From contig JADNRX010000206.1 of NCBI GenBank assembly GCA_015501595.1, forward strand, positions 33,628-97,627: a DNA stretch of 64,000 nt, in the 5' to 3' direction. The translations under genes and the position numbers were made by a program. This DNA is from Hymenopellis radicata. Its lineage: Eukaryota; Basidiomycota; Agaricomycetes; Agaricales; Physalacriaceae. The stretch's first letter is position 1; each line of letters begins with the position of its first letter. This document shows, in pieces, positions 46,991-56,345 of the stretch. Below the pieces are notes generated by a model that worked only from the letters and a program-made list of their open reading frames with translations, ran no database searches and had not been told where the DNA came from.

Positions 46991-48994
46991 TGCTACAAAG
47001 CACCCGACAGGCGCCCTTCTGAACCATGCTACAAAGCACCCGACGTAGTGACGCCCAAGCCTGTTCTCAAACTCATCAAGGATCGCGATGCGGACATCCT
47101 TCCTAGATTCTATTGCAACGGCACGCTCGATGGTTCCGGCGGTCATCTTTTCCATCTTTGTCCAACCGCATGATGCGGAATAGACCCAACAATGTACCCC
47201 GACGTTCCTCGTTATCGGACGAGGCAAAACCAGCACGTCCAACATCAGGACCTTCGGGAATGAGTCGGCCATTGAAATGGGGGATGCAACCGAGAATGCG
47301 GATCTCGCGGTCCCCGGTACTTGAGGCATCCGACTCGTCAAATGGCTAACTTGTTTGCTCAAAGTTGGCGGGCTTGAATTGGTAGCAGAGTCGATCGAGG
47401 GCTACGAGCGAAGTTGATCTCGAATAATTCCCGAAAGATCTCCGAAAGGACATTCTCCGGTAGTGGGTTGGGCAGAGGTTGATCTCGCCACAAGACCGTG
47501 GCCGTCCCCATCTTCGAAAGATCGATAGTACCCTGTTCAAAGGTTAGTTGATGAAAAAGAAAGCAGTAGAAAGGGTACCTCTAGCTTCCCAGCCTTCATA
47601 CAGTCCATCAACTTGGTTTGCACGTCATTCCTCCGCTGCGAAACAAATGAATCGGGCTTATTCCCGAAGCTATCGATTCCGAGTAAATCGCGCCACGACG
47701 TTGGGCTGAGCGGTTCGAACATGGGGGAACTGATGCGGTAATGGAGTGCGTGGCGCAACTTGAGGTATTACCGTGATATAAGCGTCACGAAATGGCCGAG
47801 TTTGTCATTGTAGCGATAAAGCCAGGATCAGGCAAGGCATAACCACGATTGACTTTAGGATTAGACCTCGAGTTCTGGTCAAAGCTTTGGCCGATGTCGC
47901 GTGAAGCTCGCATCCATTCAGGAAGAGAACGTGGCACGAGAGGCGAGCTGACGTCGAGAAATTTGTTCCGGTCCTGATTGCCTTGCTTTTGCTTTTGGGG
48001 AGGGCGCGAAGAATCTAGCAAGAGAATTAGACACAGCTAATGATCAACACCAATACTTACAAGGTTTGGGTCTCGAATCGGAAGATGGACGAATGTTTCT
48101 GGAAGGCCCGCCGCTACCCGAAGTGCCCTGAACAGAAAGCTGCTGCGAATCAAGTTGAGGAGCTGGTGGCGCATCCGCTACTCCCCAATTACTACCCGGC
48201 GAGGCCCTGTCGTGTGCGAAATTGGCCATGGCGCGGTACCTCTCGAGATCGTAAGGTTGCCCTTGGAAAATGACTGGGTGTGGGACAGCGGCGTCCGTGT
48301 ACTCGAGGGTTGTTAGAGGTTCTCGATCCACCGGTCAACACGGACCGCGTCTGCTCCATCTATGGGACGAACAAGCCAGCATGGTCCACGCGATGCGAGC
48401 ATCCAGCTCCAAGCAAGTACGCCGAGTTAGACGCCAAAGCATAAACGTTTCGTCGCGGGTCATTGGATTTTAGAGGCGCCCGGCGTTGCGTGGCGATAAC
48501 CTGGTCGTCCCTCACTCCGTTCTGAACATCCTTGTTAAACTCCTCCGAACGCAGCGTTCCAACCCTCCTTCTAAACTCCTTGATTTCACCCTCCATAATC
48601 TGACGCAATTCCGTCTTGACAAGACCTAGTGTATTAGATGGATTGTCGTGGTCAAGAAGGACGAATTCCCGGTCAGACGGCATGATGGAGAAAATCCACC
48701 GGCCAGAATTACTGACGGATTGGAGGGAATCTGTAGATGGTATTAAAGCGAGGTGGCGACAGCAGGGTGAAAGATTTGGGGAGAATTTAAGGAAGTCCGA
48801 GTACATTCGAATGGTACGCGTCCCGAACGGAGGAGGGCGATGAAATCCATATTGGGGGACGTAATGAAAAGTTTGAGATCTTGGTAGCGCTTGCCGACCT
48901 TGCCTTCAAAGCTACGGACTGTGCTGATTGAGTCAATGAACATTGATGTAAGATACGACTTACTTGGTCCAGGCCCAGCCGTCGAGGACACCAT
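46952..48994 (-). pseudogene. cluster gene 1, copy B (several deletions)
   Basis: Inverted copy of 18469-20645. Lesions relative to the intact gene: loss of one C after NMDFIA, loss of about 50 bases covering the FTFGPDDP region, loss of about 120 bases after ELDARI, small indels in the second half, and a 36-base in-frame tandem duplication near the end (46973-47044) that doubles a 12-residue stretch around CFVAWFRRAP. The introns and the 3' module are conserved. Confidence 0.88.
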
Positions 48995-48999
48995 AACGA

Positions 49000-49249
49000 C
49001 TTGTAGTCGAACGATGTATGGGCACTACGTGCAGACAGTGCTTGTGTTGATGTCACTGCGACTTGAAGTCGGACAGTAGATCCATGTCACCAACTTGAAG
49101 TCGAGTGACAATGGTAAAGAAGCAGGTGGACTTGTGTCCTAAAGGGGACAAAGCCGGCTTGCCGAACCGACCAAACAACGTCAACATCATTTGGCGCTTG
49201 ACGCGCTTATCCCGCCCCCTCTCTCTCTGTTACCACCACCCTTGACCTC
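49000..49249 (+). repeat. terminal block T4, left half
   Basis: Carries CGACTTGTAGTCG and CGACTTGAAGTCG palindromes, CCTAAAGGGGACAAAG, TTTGGCGCTTGACGCGC and a CTCTCTCTCT run, and ends with CCCTTGACCTC. It then stops at the 6.57 kb insertion; the continuation is at 55822. Confidence 0.88.
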
Positions 49250-49394
49250 CACCCTTTAATTCCCCTATTTGACTAATAGCCTGTCAATGGACACAATTGC
49301 ATTTGCCAAATAATGTGTCCATCGACAGTCTGTCCACCGACACCTATTTGTCAAATAGGGAAATATTCGCCAGTTGAAAAAATACCTGGGAAAA

Positions 49395-49605
49395 GTAAGG
49401 ATTGAACCCAAAACCACCAGTGCATGGCCATTCAGCATCATTTTGGAGCATATCAACCCAGTAGACTATGCATCCTTATCTCTTATAGGATAATTCCACT
49501 ATGATCCCTGTGCAAACTTTGGCACCGGTAAGAATTGAACCCTCCACCTCGGCCAAAACTGCAACCAAGCATGGGACATGCGCTGATCCTACTGAGCCAC
49601 AGAGC
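49395..49605 (-). other. two tRNA-like sequences with Pol III A and B boxes
   Basis: On the minus strand, TGGCTCAGTAGG (49588-49599) is followed about 50 bases on by GGTTCAATTC (49532-49541). Further on, TAGTCTACTGGG (near 49457-49468) is followed by GGTTCAATCC (49399-49408). Each pair has the order and spacing of internal RNA polymerase III promoter boxes. The arms do not fold into a clean tRNA, so they are probably decayed tRNA genes or SINE heads. Confidence 0.4.
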
Positions 49606-50040
49606 TTCATATATACAGCAGTAAATGTTCCAGATTCCCTCACAGATCAAACTACACTATTCCGCACCCTAATGAGACATCCTCACATAATAATATTGGC
49701 ACGCGGCCTGTGCACTGAGAATACCTATACAGTTCGTAGTCGTGCTTTTGGAGCAGGCGCGCGAAGCATAACTATGCAACGCGCATGCCGTGCACCAAAA
49801 TGCGACGCTGCCAGAGGGAAAAGAGGATTGCAGGAGACAAAGACACGAGACTGTAACCAGCTACGCCAAATTCATCGTTGTTGCTGTCATGCGACGTTAC
49901 GACATAATACTTGACGTCGTCGCCCGTGCTGTCGCCGCAGAAGATCGGTGTGCGTTGCCGTCCTCCTTGGTTTCGTTTGGCGCGCGCTCGCTGATTCCCA
50001 CGCTGCTGTCCGCATCATGGTCATTATTTGCGAAGTAATG

Positions 50041-50130
50041 ACCCGCTCCTGCGTGCTGATGAAGCTCCCGTCTTCCAGCTTGTGCTGGGTAAAGTCGATC
50101 TCCAGGACGGGCGCCTTGTCGAGATCTGCT
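50041..50130 (-). pseudogene. possible calcineurin A N-terminal fragment
   Basis: The minus strand encodes APVLEIDFTQHKLEDGSF followed by ISTQERV. From memory this resembles the segment just before the phosphatase domain of fungal calcineurin catalytic subunits. Sequence on either side does not continue the match, and no phosphatase motif (GDxHG, GNH) is present. It is best explained as a captured exon fragment inside the TIR element. Confidence 0.4.
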
Positions 50131-50865
50131 CTATCGCCCGTGCCTTGTGGGTGCTCATCATCGCGTGCGTCGTATGAGGCGTCGGTCAGTGAAAATGTTG
50201 CTGGTGTGAAGCAGCGGGGCTGTCCCAGTGCTGAGCGGGACTGCTTTTTCTGTCGTGCTCTGCAGGAGATTAGATGTCTGAAAGAAGAATTAAACGAAAG
50301 AAACACGTACCAACCCGGTCTGCTAACCGGGCGAAAACGAGAAGAGCTTAGAGGCATAGATGAGAGTCGCAAAATGGAGCCGCGGGCGAAGACGTCGCGC
50401 TCGATGAAGAGTCAACAACAACGGGAACACCGCGCTGCCAGAAGAGCAGCGAGAACGGAATCTGAGTTTGCGAATTTTGAGTCAGAAACGTCAAGAAAGT
50501 TGGAGTCGAAAGAAAGGAACTCACACATGATTGCAAGCACACAATCCGGTCTCTGTGACTGTGGCTGTCGGTCTCCGAACGTGCGCTGTCTTGTCGTCGA
50601 CGGCACCAATGTTTCGAATGAAATGCTGCCAGTCGTCTGGGCTTACGCAGCGTGTCGTCCTCCGGTTGGTTTCGTCCTTTCCGTGGTCCAGACAGAATTA
50701 AAAACGCACAATGGCTACGGACGGGCTTTCAAGGAGTCGAAGTATCGACGGAGCGCTGAAATGAGGATGGCGGTGGTGGTAGGACGTAAAGTGAACATTG
50801 TAGTGTACGCGCGGCCCCTACGTAATCGCAGTGCACGGACCAGGCACGGACGGTACAATAATAAT

Positions 50866-50914
50866 TCCCCCTCGGAGGATTCGAACCTCCCGAGGCACCT
50901 GACTAGCGAGGGGG
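50866..50914 (-). other. tRNA-like hairpin, copy 1
   Basis: On the minus strand CCCCCTC and GAGGGGG can pair as a 7-base acceptor-like stem. Inside is GGAGG-TTCGAAT-CCTCC, a perfect T-arm with the B-box GGTTCGAATCC. Only about 49 bases lie between the ends, too short for a full tRNA: the D and anticodon arms are missing. Confidence 0.6.
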
Positions 50915-51235
50915 ATGGTTATATGGTCATTCAGGTCCTAGCATTATGTTAGGGTACATCGTGTCAGAGACGAGAGAACAACGGGTGAAGTTCCAAGGCC
51001 GTCCAAACAGAGAAAAGAGACGTGGACAATGGAGAACGCAAGAATCCGGTCAATGCCCCATCGAAGAGTGATTTGTTGTATCGAGAAACTCGAGCCCGTG
51101 TGGAGGAAAGATAACAGCGGTTGAACTATACCTGCCAGCTGACGTCGCGGTGAAGGTTCTGAATGAGGATGCGGATCCCTTGAGGTCGGCGCGCACGGGA
51201 AGCCCTGGACCGCGAATACGTATATCAGGGTGCCG

Positions 51236-51661
51236 TTCCCACCTTCGGTCGTCATACGGGTCACGACGAGGTCTTCCATATTCTTGGCGCCCATAAACGG
51301 CTTGTTTGCAAAGTCGCGAAGAGCATCTTCGGCATCCTAAAAAAAGGCTGTTAAAAGACCGGCGCCGCCAAAATAGAGGAAGAGCGATCGCGACCTTTGC
51401 ATTTTCGTATTCAATGAAACCAAAACCTGCAAGTCGTCTATCAAAACACTACCTCGTTGACTTGAAAAATAAGAACCTGTCATTACGCCACAGTCGATAA
51501 TGTCATTACGCCACAGTCGATAATACGACCATAGCCGTCAAAGACTTTGGTGACGTCGTCCGACCGGTGTCGCGGGGCAATTCTGCGGGCAGATCATGAA
51601 AAGGAATCCAGCAGAGGCCTAAAATTCGCTTACTTCCTAGATAGAGACGGCGAGACATGGT
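51236..51661 (-). pseudogene. SR-type RRM protein fragment
   Basis: From an ATG at 51661 the minus strand reads MSRRLYLG, then an intron, then APRHRSDDVTKVFDGYGRII (RNP2 side), another intron, GFGFIEYENAK (the RNP1-like octamer region) and, after a third intron, DAEDALRDFANKPFMGA. This is the first RRM of an Srp2/Npl3-type SR splicing factor, with introns still present. It is broken by a 23-base tandem duplication (51479-51501 and 51502-51524) that introduces a stop, by a first splice join that is one base out of phase, and by loss of everything after the first RRM. Confidence 0.7.
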
Positions 51662-52319
51662 CTGGGGACAGCTGTGGTGGAATGATCCCGGTCTCGTTGT
51701 TAACGGTCATTATAGAGATATCCGGACGGATAGCCGCTTCGAGGACCTCGAGATCGACCTCACTGCCGTCGCCATCGCCGTCACCTCGTTGGCCTGCAGC
51801 CTCGTTGGAGGGATTATGCGTCCAGCGGGGCTGCCGGGGTCTTCAAGCATCTAGTCACTTGGCGACACGGAAAATCAGATACGAGGGAGACGACGCAAAG
51901 TCGGTCTCTGTAGTCGTGGCAGCGACGACTGAGAGTCGGTCGCCGGATGTGCGCCGTCTTGACATCGACCTTCCTCGTCGATGGCGCCGGTTTTTTGAAC
52001 TGGTTGCATCCATTTCGTAAAAAAAGCACATAGTCGTGCAGGCAGCCTTTCCGGGAGTGGGGTGTCGACTGAGGGCCAAATTGAGGACCGTGGTGGTGGT
52101 AGGAGAGAGAGATCGTTCGACGGATCGGTCATCCGATCATCCATCGGCAACGATGGCGCCAGTGAGGGTATGTATGAGCAGCATCGTTGTCGCTGGCTAT
52201 CCTCGCTTCTGGAATTTGCAAAAGATGAACTGAGGCCCACAGCGGCGACGTTGGGTAAGCGGATGGGTGGCTGTTGGTGTCGGTCATTGGCGCGGGATTG
52301 GGACAGACTAGAGGGAGTT

Positions 52320-54040
52320 TGATGTGTATACAGAATAAAAATAATTGTTTAAGACGTACCGGTGCGAGGAGACTGTAGCCGTGTTGTGGGAGCAGGCAGT
52401 TGTCCAGCTGAACTCCAAGCACTCGAGCTCCTTGTACTGTCTAGTGCTTGGTGTTGCAAAGGCGGCGGGGACGTCGTCGTACACGTCGCTTCAAGCCCGC
52501 ATTGGACAGAGCGGCCTCAATGTGAGGACTTACGCGTGTGTCGTGTCGTGGTTCCAGCGAGCAAGGGGAGTTTCCTTGTTCCAGATGGAGACGACGCAAA
52601 GTCGGTCTCCCGAAAAACCATAAGCGACGACTCAAAAGTCGGTCGCTGGTGTCGTACACCAGCGCTATTGCCGGCGTCAGTGGCCATGGGCGTTGCTCGT
52701 CGTCCTGAGCGAATCGGACGTCGATAGTGGTGGCAAGAAGCAAGAGAACGAATCCGGGTTCGCGCTGAACTCGATCGGATTGCTATAGCGTGAATGAGCC
52801 CAACCCTCAGATTCTGCATTTCTATCAGACAGAAACTGCAGCAGATCAGGGAAAATCACAGATAATACTTTTAGCTATCTAGAATAGTTTCTTCAATTCT
52901 GAATGTCAATAAAAACTCTGATGCGCTCGCCCGACGTCGACCAAGCGCTCCAAATCAACCGGTCCGATCATCCGAGTGGTGATCGAGACACTTTTTTGTG
53001 CTCGATCTCACTATCTAACCACCACCATCTCGCGACGCCTGGACCCCGACGACTCGACCTTGGGATGCGGGTCTTCCAGGCGTCCTTCTTCCTTTGTTCA
53101 CTCTGTTTATTCACTTTTTTTCGTTGATATACGGGCTTGAAGAGCCCCGGCGGCCCCGTTGGACGCATAAGCCCTCTGACGAGGCCGCAGATCCAACGAC
53201 GACGATGGTGACCCCGAGGGTTTATGGACAGTGATATCTGGCGTCGCCCTGTCTGCTGACAGGCGGCGTCATGAAGGTGCGCGTATTTTTATGCCGTATT
53301 TTAGTACTGACTGAAACGGCACCAGGGCACCACGATGACAAGGACAAGGACACTCCCACGACGACAACTACACCACGACGATGACTACGGCTTCGTGATG
53401 CTGACAACCCGACAGCCACGACCACGACGCACCCACATTCACGAGCACGATCTCATCACGACCACGACAACGTCACAAGTGCGACCCCATCACCATCATG
53501 ACGAGGAGGAGGAGGAGATTTTGAAATGAAGGAAACAAGGCCCGCGGGACGCGTAAGCCTCCAACGAGGCTGCACCTATGCAAACACAACAACAACGGCA
53601 CCAGGACACCAACACAGCACTACGGCCATCTCATTATGCAAAGACGACGCCCTTAGGCCGATGAAGACCCTCCCCACCACAATGGCGCCGTCACGATGAC
53701 GCTGACGACAACGACAACCAGGACTGCCCCACGACGACCACGACATGGATAGGCAGATCAAACATGGGGCATCGAGCAGCCCATGCCAGCCTTCAAACGA
53801 AAGCCTAGTATTGCCGGTCGACAGTGGGTGTGGTGGCGTTGCAACGTCGTCCGGCTGGTTAATCAGGTGCGCTTTTTTAATCATCTTCCTTCTCTAGTGC
53901 ACTGTCTTTCCAGATCTGCTTTTCTTATGTACGTACGGAAGCGCGTTGCCGACGGTGAGGACGACGACGACGGCAAACGGCGCCCTAGCGCACTCGTCCT
54001 GTTGATTGCTGCCCGACATAATCATTCCACCATATCCATG
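52320..54040. other. decayed interior of the TIR element
   Basis: The stretch AGACGACGCAAAGTCGGTCT and its relatives recur near 51890 and 52590. GCGTAAGCC-type motifs occur at 53167 and 53549. From about 53320 to 53740 the sequence is biased towards repeats of CACGACGAC and similar trimers. Some exon-like pieces are present (for example minus strand near 52460) but none is recognised. Confidence 0.45.
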
Positions 54041-54043
54041 CAT

Positions 54044-54092
54044 CCCCCTCGCTAGTAAGGTGCCTCGGGAGGTTCGAATCCTCCGAGGGGGA
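54044..54092 (+). other. tRNA-like hairpin, copy 2 (inverted relative to copy 1)
   Basis: Same 49-base unit as at 50866-50914 with a single difference (TAGTAAGG here, TAGTCAGG there), in opposite orientation. The matching core is about 58 bases long including AATAATTC beyond the stem; flanks differ. Confidence 0.6.
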
Positions 54093-54234
54093 ATTATTCT
54101 TTGGTTCTTAGTATTACGTCTTGTTGGTCCGCGCGCCCGGTTATCAAACCGGTCCGAGGCAGCTGGTCTGTGCGCGAGCACGCAATTGACCACGTGCATG
54201 TTCGGTTTTGATTTTTGTCTCTCCATCGCACTCC

Positions 54235-54858
54235 CCTTGCTCATCAACGACTCCCCATTCCACCTCTTGGGCACGTTCCCGGGACCCGAGGGCACGCGAT
54301 ATGAAGGTGGAACGTTCAACGTCGACATCGTCATCCCCGACTCGTATACCTTCACACCCGTCAAGCTGAAACCCTCACCAAAGTCTGCCACCCAATTGTC
54401 TCCAGCGCTTCGGGCGCCGTATACCTCGACATCCTCAAGGACGCGTGGAGCCCCGTGCTCGCCCTCAAATCGACCCTCATATCCTTGCAAAGTCTCCTTT
54501 GCTGTCCAGAGCCGAGCGACCCCAGGATGCCGGGGTCGCGAAACACGTTGTGACTAGTAGGGGCGCCTTTGACGATACTGCGAGGTATCGGACCAAGGTG
54601 TACGCGGGCGGAGCAGCAGCAGCAGCAGCATCTAAGAGTGGCACAGACGAGGTCGCGATGGCTGGCTTGAAAACGGCATGTTGACCAATTTGAGGTGCTC
54701 GGTTTCCACCGGGATGAAGTCGTGAGTGGCCGTCATATTCCATCTCGAGTGGTGCTGACGCGAAATGCAGGTTGATGTTCTATGGCGCCTCAATTACCGA
54801 GGAAAAAAATGTCGTGCAGATTACTGAAGACGGTGTTGTAGAGGAGCTGTTGAAGTAG
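54235..54858 (+). pseudogene. UBC1-like ubiquitin-conjugating enzyme fragment with UBA tail, catalytic Cys lost
   Basis: The frame reads [20 protein letters not shown] and [17 protein letters not shown], the E2 core. A shift follows before [19 protein letters not shown] and [20 protein letters not shown]. In this place E2 enzymes have the active-site cysteine (SGAICLDIL type); here the codon is TAC, tyrosine. Another one-base shift follows SDP. After a linker, DQFEVLGFHRDEV, a retained 49-base intron (54722-54770) and VDVLWRLNYRG then VVQITEDGVVEELLK give the UBA domain of UBC1/E2-25K, again with a shift in an A run. The N-terminal helix is missing. It is a clear non-functional captured gene. 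Confidence 0.85.
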
Positions 54859-55489
54859 ACCACATACCTACTGACTATTCATTTTCCTTGTGCTTTCATC
54901 TCTGTGTATTGCGTGCTTCAATGGAACTTACGATTTTGGTGCAAATGTGAGTCTTTCGCGGTGTTATGACTGGGTTCGGACTGCCCTTGCTCGAGCTCAC
55001 CGGGCTCCATTTTAGGGAACTGAGCCTGAGCTGATCTGACTGCTGACTGACTTAATACCATTAATAATAATAAATCCAAGGTGTATTAAAACTGTTTAAC
55101 TTCACTCATCCTACAGTAGGCCTCAATTCATACTACCTGGATAGAGGTACCCATATTCTGAGCATGAATATACTACTGTATCATTTTGACTGAGTGTTCA
55201 TTACATAATGTATCAACAAATCTCCAAAAATCCAATAAATCAAAAGAAAATTATTAAGCACATCAAAAAAAAATTAAGTTATTTCTTAGAATATTAAAGT
55301 TTTTTTTTTACTTTTTTACTAATATATATAGCTCAAGTTATTAAAAAAAGTTGTTCTTTCAATATATATAGCTAATATATTAAATTACATGACTAGTGAA
55401 ATGATTGATTGAAATGATACAGTATATCTCTGTAGCATAGGTAATGTACCTGTACCCCCGTAGCATAGATGAGGATACCTGCTGAATGC
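54859..55489. other. AT-rich interior of the TIR element
   Basis: After the E2 fragment the composition becomes AT-rich with TATATATAGCT repeats. No gene is seen. Confidence 0.5.
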
Positions 55490-55494
55490 ATTTA

Positions 55495-55705
55495 ATGAAA
55501 AAAAGCCTATTTGACAAATAAGTGTCAACCTTGAAAAAGGAAAAATACCTATTTGACAAAGAACTGTCGACCTCCAAAAAGAAAAAAAGGCCTATTTGAC
55601 AAATGACTGTCAACCTCGAAAAAGTAAAAATACCTATTTGACAAATAACTGTCCATCTTGAAAAAGTAAAAAATGCCTATTTGACAAATGCATGTGAACT
55701 ATAAA
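55495..55705. repeat. short tandem array beside the right TIR
   Basis: About five degenerate units of 42-44 bases, each with CCTATTTGACAAAT, an ACTGTC segment, GAAAAAG and an A run. The TTTGACAAAT core is also part of the TIR, so the array looks like an expansion of the terminal sequence. The left end has only one such unit. Confidence 0.8.
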
Positions 55706-55821
55706 TTGGGTTAATTTGTCAAATGAGTGTCGGTGGACACACTGTCGATGGACACACTATTTGACAAATGTAATTGTGTCCATCGACAGGCTTATTTGAC
55801 AAAAAAGGTATTTATTGGCTG

Positions 55822-56010
55822 TGACCTCGGATTCAGTCCGGCAAGGGCTGGCTGGCCAGTGGTCGACTTCACGTCGCTACTGCCCGTCGCGACTCGACTA
55901 AATATGTCAGCACTGTTATCATTATCATCACTTTGACTCGGATACAGTCCGGCAATTGTCACTGGCCAGCGCTCCATTGCAAGTCGCCGCAGACGCTTCT
56001 CGGTTCTATG
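55822..56010 (+). repeat. terminal block T4, right half
   Basis: Resumes the block exactly where the left half stops: TGACCTCGGATTCAGTCCGG, the two CAGTCCGGCAA blocks and CACTGGCCAGCGCT. It matches T2 and T3 until about 56000 and then diverges. Confidence 0.88.
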
Positions 56011-56345
56011 TCGGCGCCTTCATTGACTTGTTCTCGCCCATCCTAGACGATCGTGCACGTCAGTAGCTGGGGCATGGACATACAAGCAGGACACCCCTCC
56101 CACACCCGGAAATCTGCCTGTGTGAATCGTACTCGCGCAAGTTTTGCTCCAGTTTCCATCTTCGAGACCAATAATTTCGGCTCGCCTCAAACTTCCTCGC
56201 CTCTTCCTCGCCTCGAACCCTCTCGCTCTAGTCATGGAATCAAATTCCGATTATTCCGAACACATGACGTCCCTGCCGTCTGATTAAAACGACAAAGGAA
56301 AAGCCACCGCCACTTACGCTTACTTCTGCACTCGTACTGTCATCC

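Larger units (their letters stand above)
43018..49249 (-). repeat. inverted duplication, arm B
   Basis: The inverted counterpart of arm A. It begins opposite CGCTCCTCTGTTC and runs through the 3' module, gene 3, the C-terminal part of gene 2, the 3' module and gene 1 to terminal block T4. It lacks the 2,983 bases corresponding to 21197-24179. It is closed on its outer side by the 6.57 kb insertion in T4. Confidence 0.92.
49250..55821. mobile_element. 6.57 kb long-TIR element carrying host gene fragments (Pack-type)
   Basis: Inserted within terminal block T4: TGACCTC occurs immediately before (49243-49249) and immediately after (55822-55828), while intact blocks T2 and T3 hold a single copy. 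The ends form an inverted repeat of about 115 bases (49250-49365 against 55706-55821) sharing ATGGACACAATT, GTGTCCATCGACAG and GTCCACCGACAC blocks; the outermost 15 bases are more diverged (CACCC... and CAGCC...). Inside are a UBC1-like E2 fragment, an SR-type RRM fragment, a possible calcineurin A fragment and tRNA-like sequences, but no transposase that I recognise. Superfamily unresolved. Long TIRs and gene capture recall Mutator-like elements, but a 7-base duplication is short for those. Confidence 0.8.

Noticed and set aside
49948..50952. 334-codon plus-strand frame
   Set aside because: No family resemblance, atypical composition, crosses the tRNA-like hairpin and lies opposite the calcineurin-like fragment; probably a chance frame.
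50866..54092. Functional tRNA genes at the two hairpins
   Set aside because: Only 49 bases between acceptor halves; D and anticodon arms are missing.
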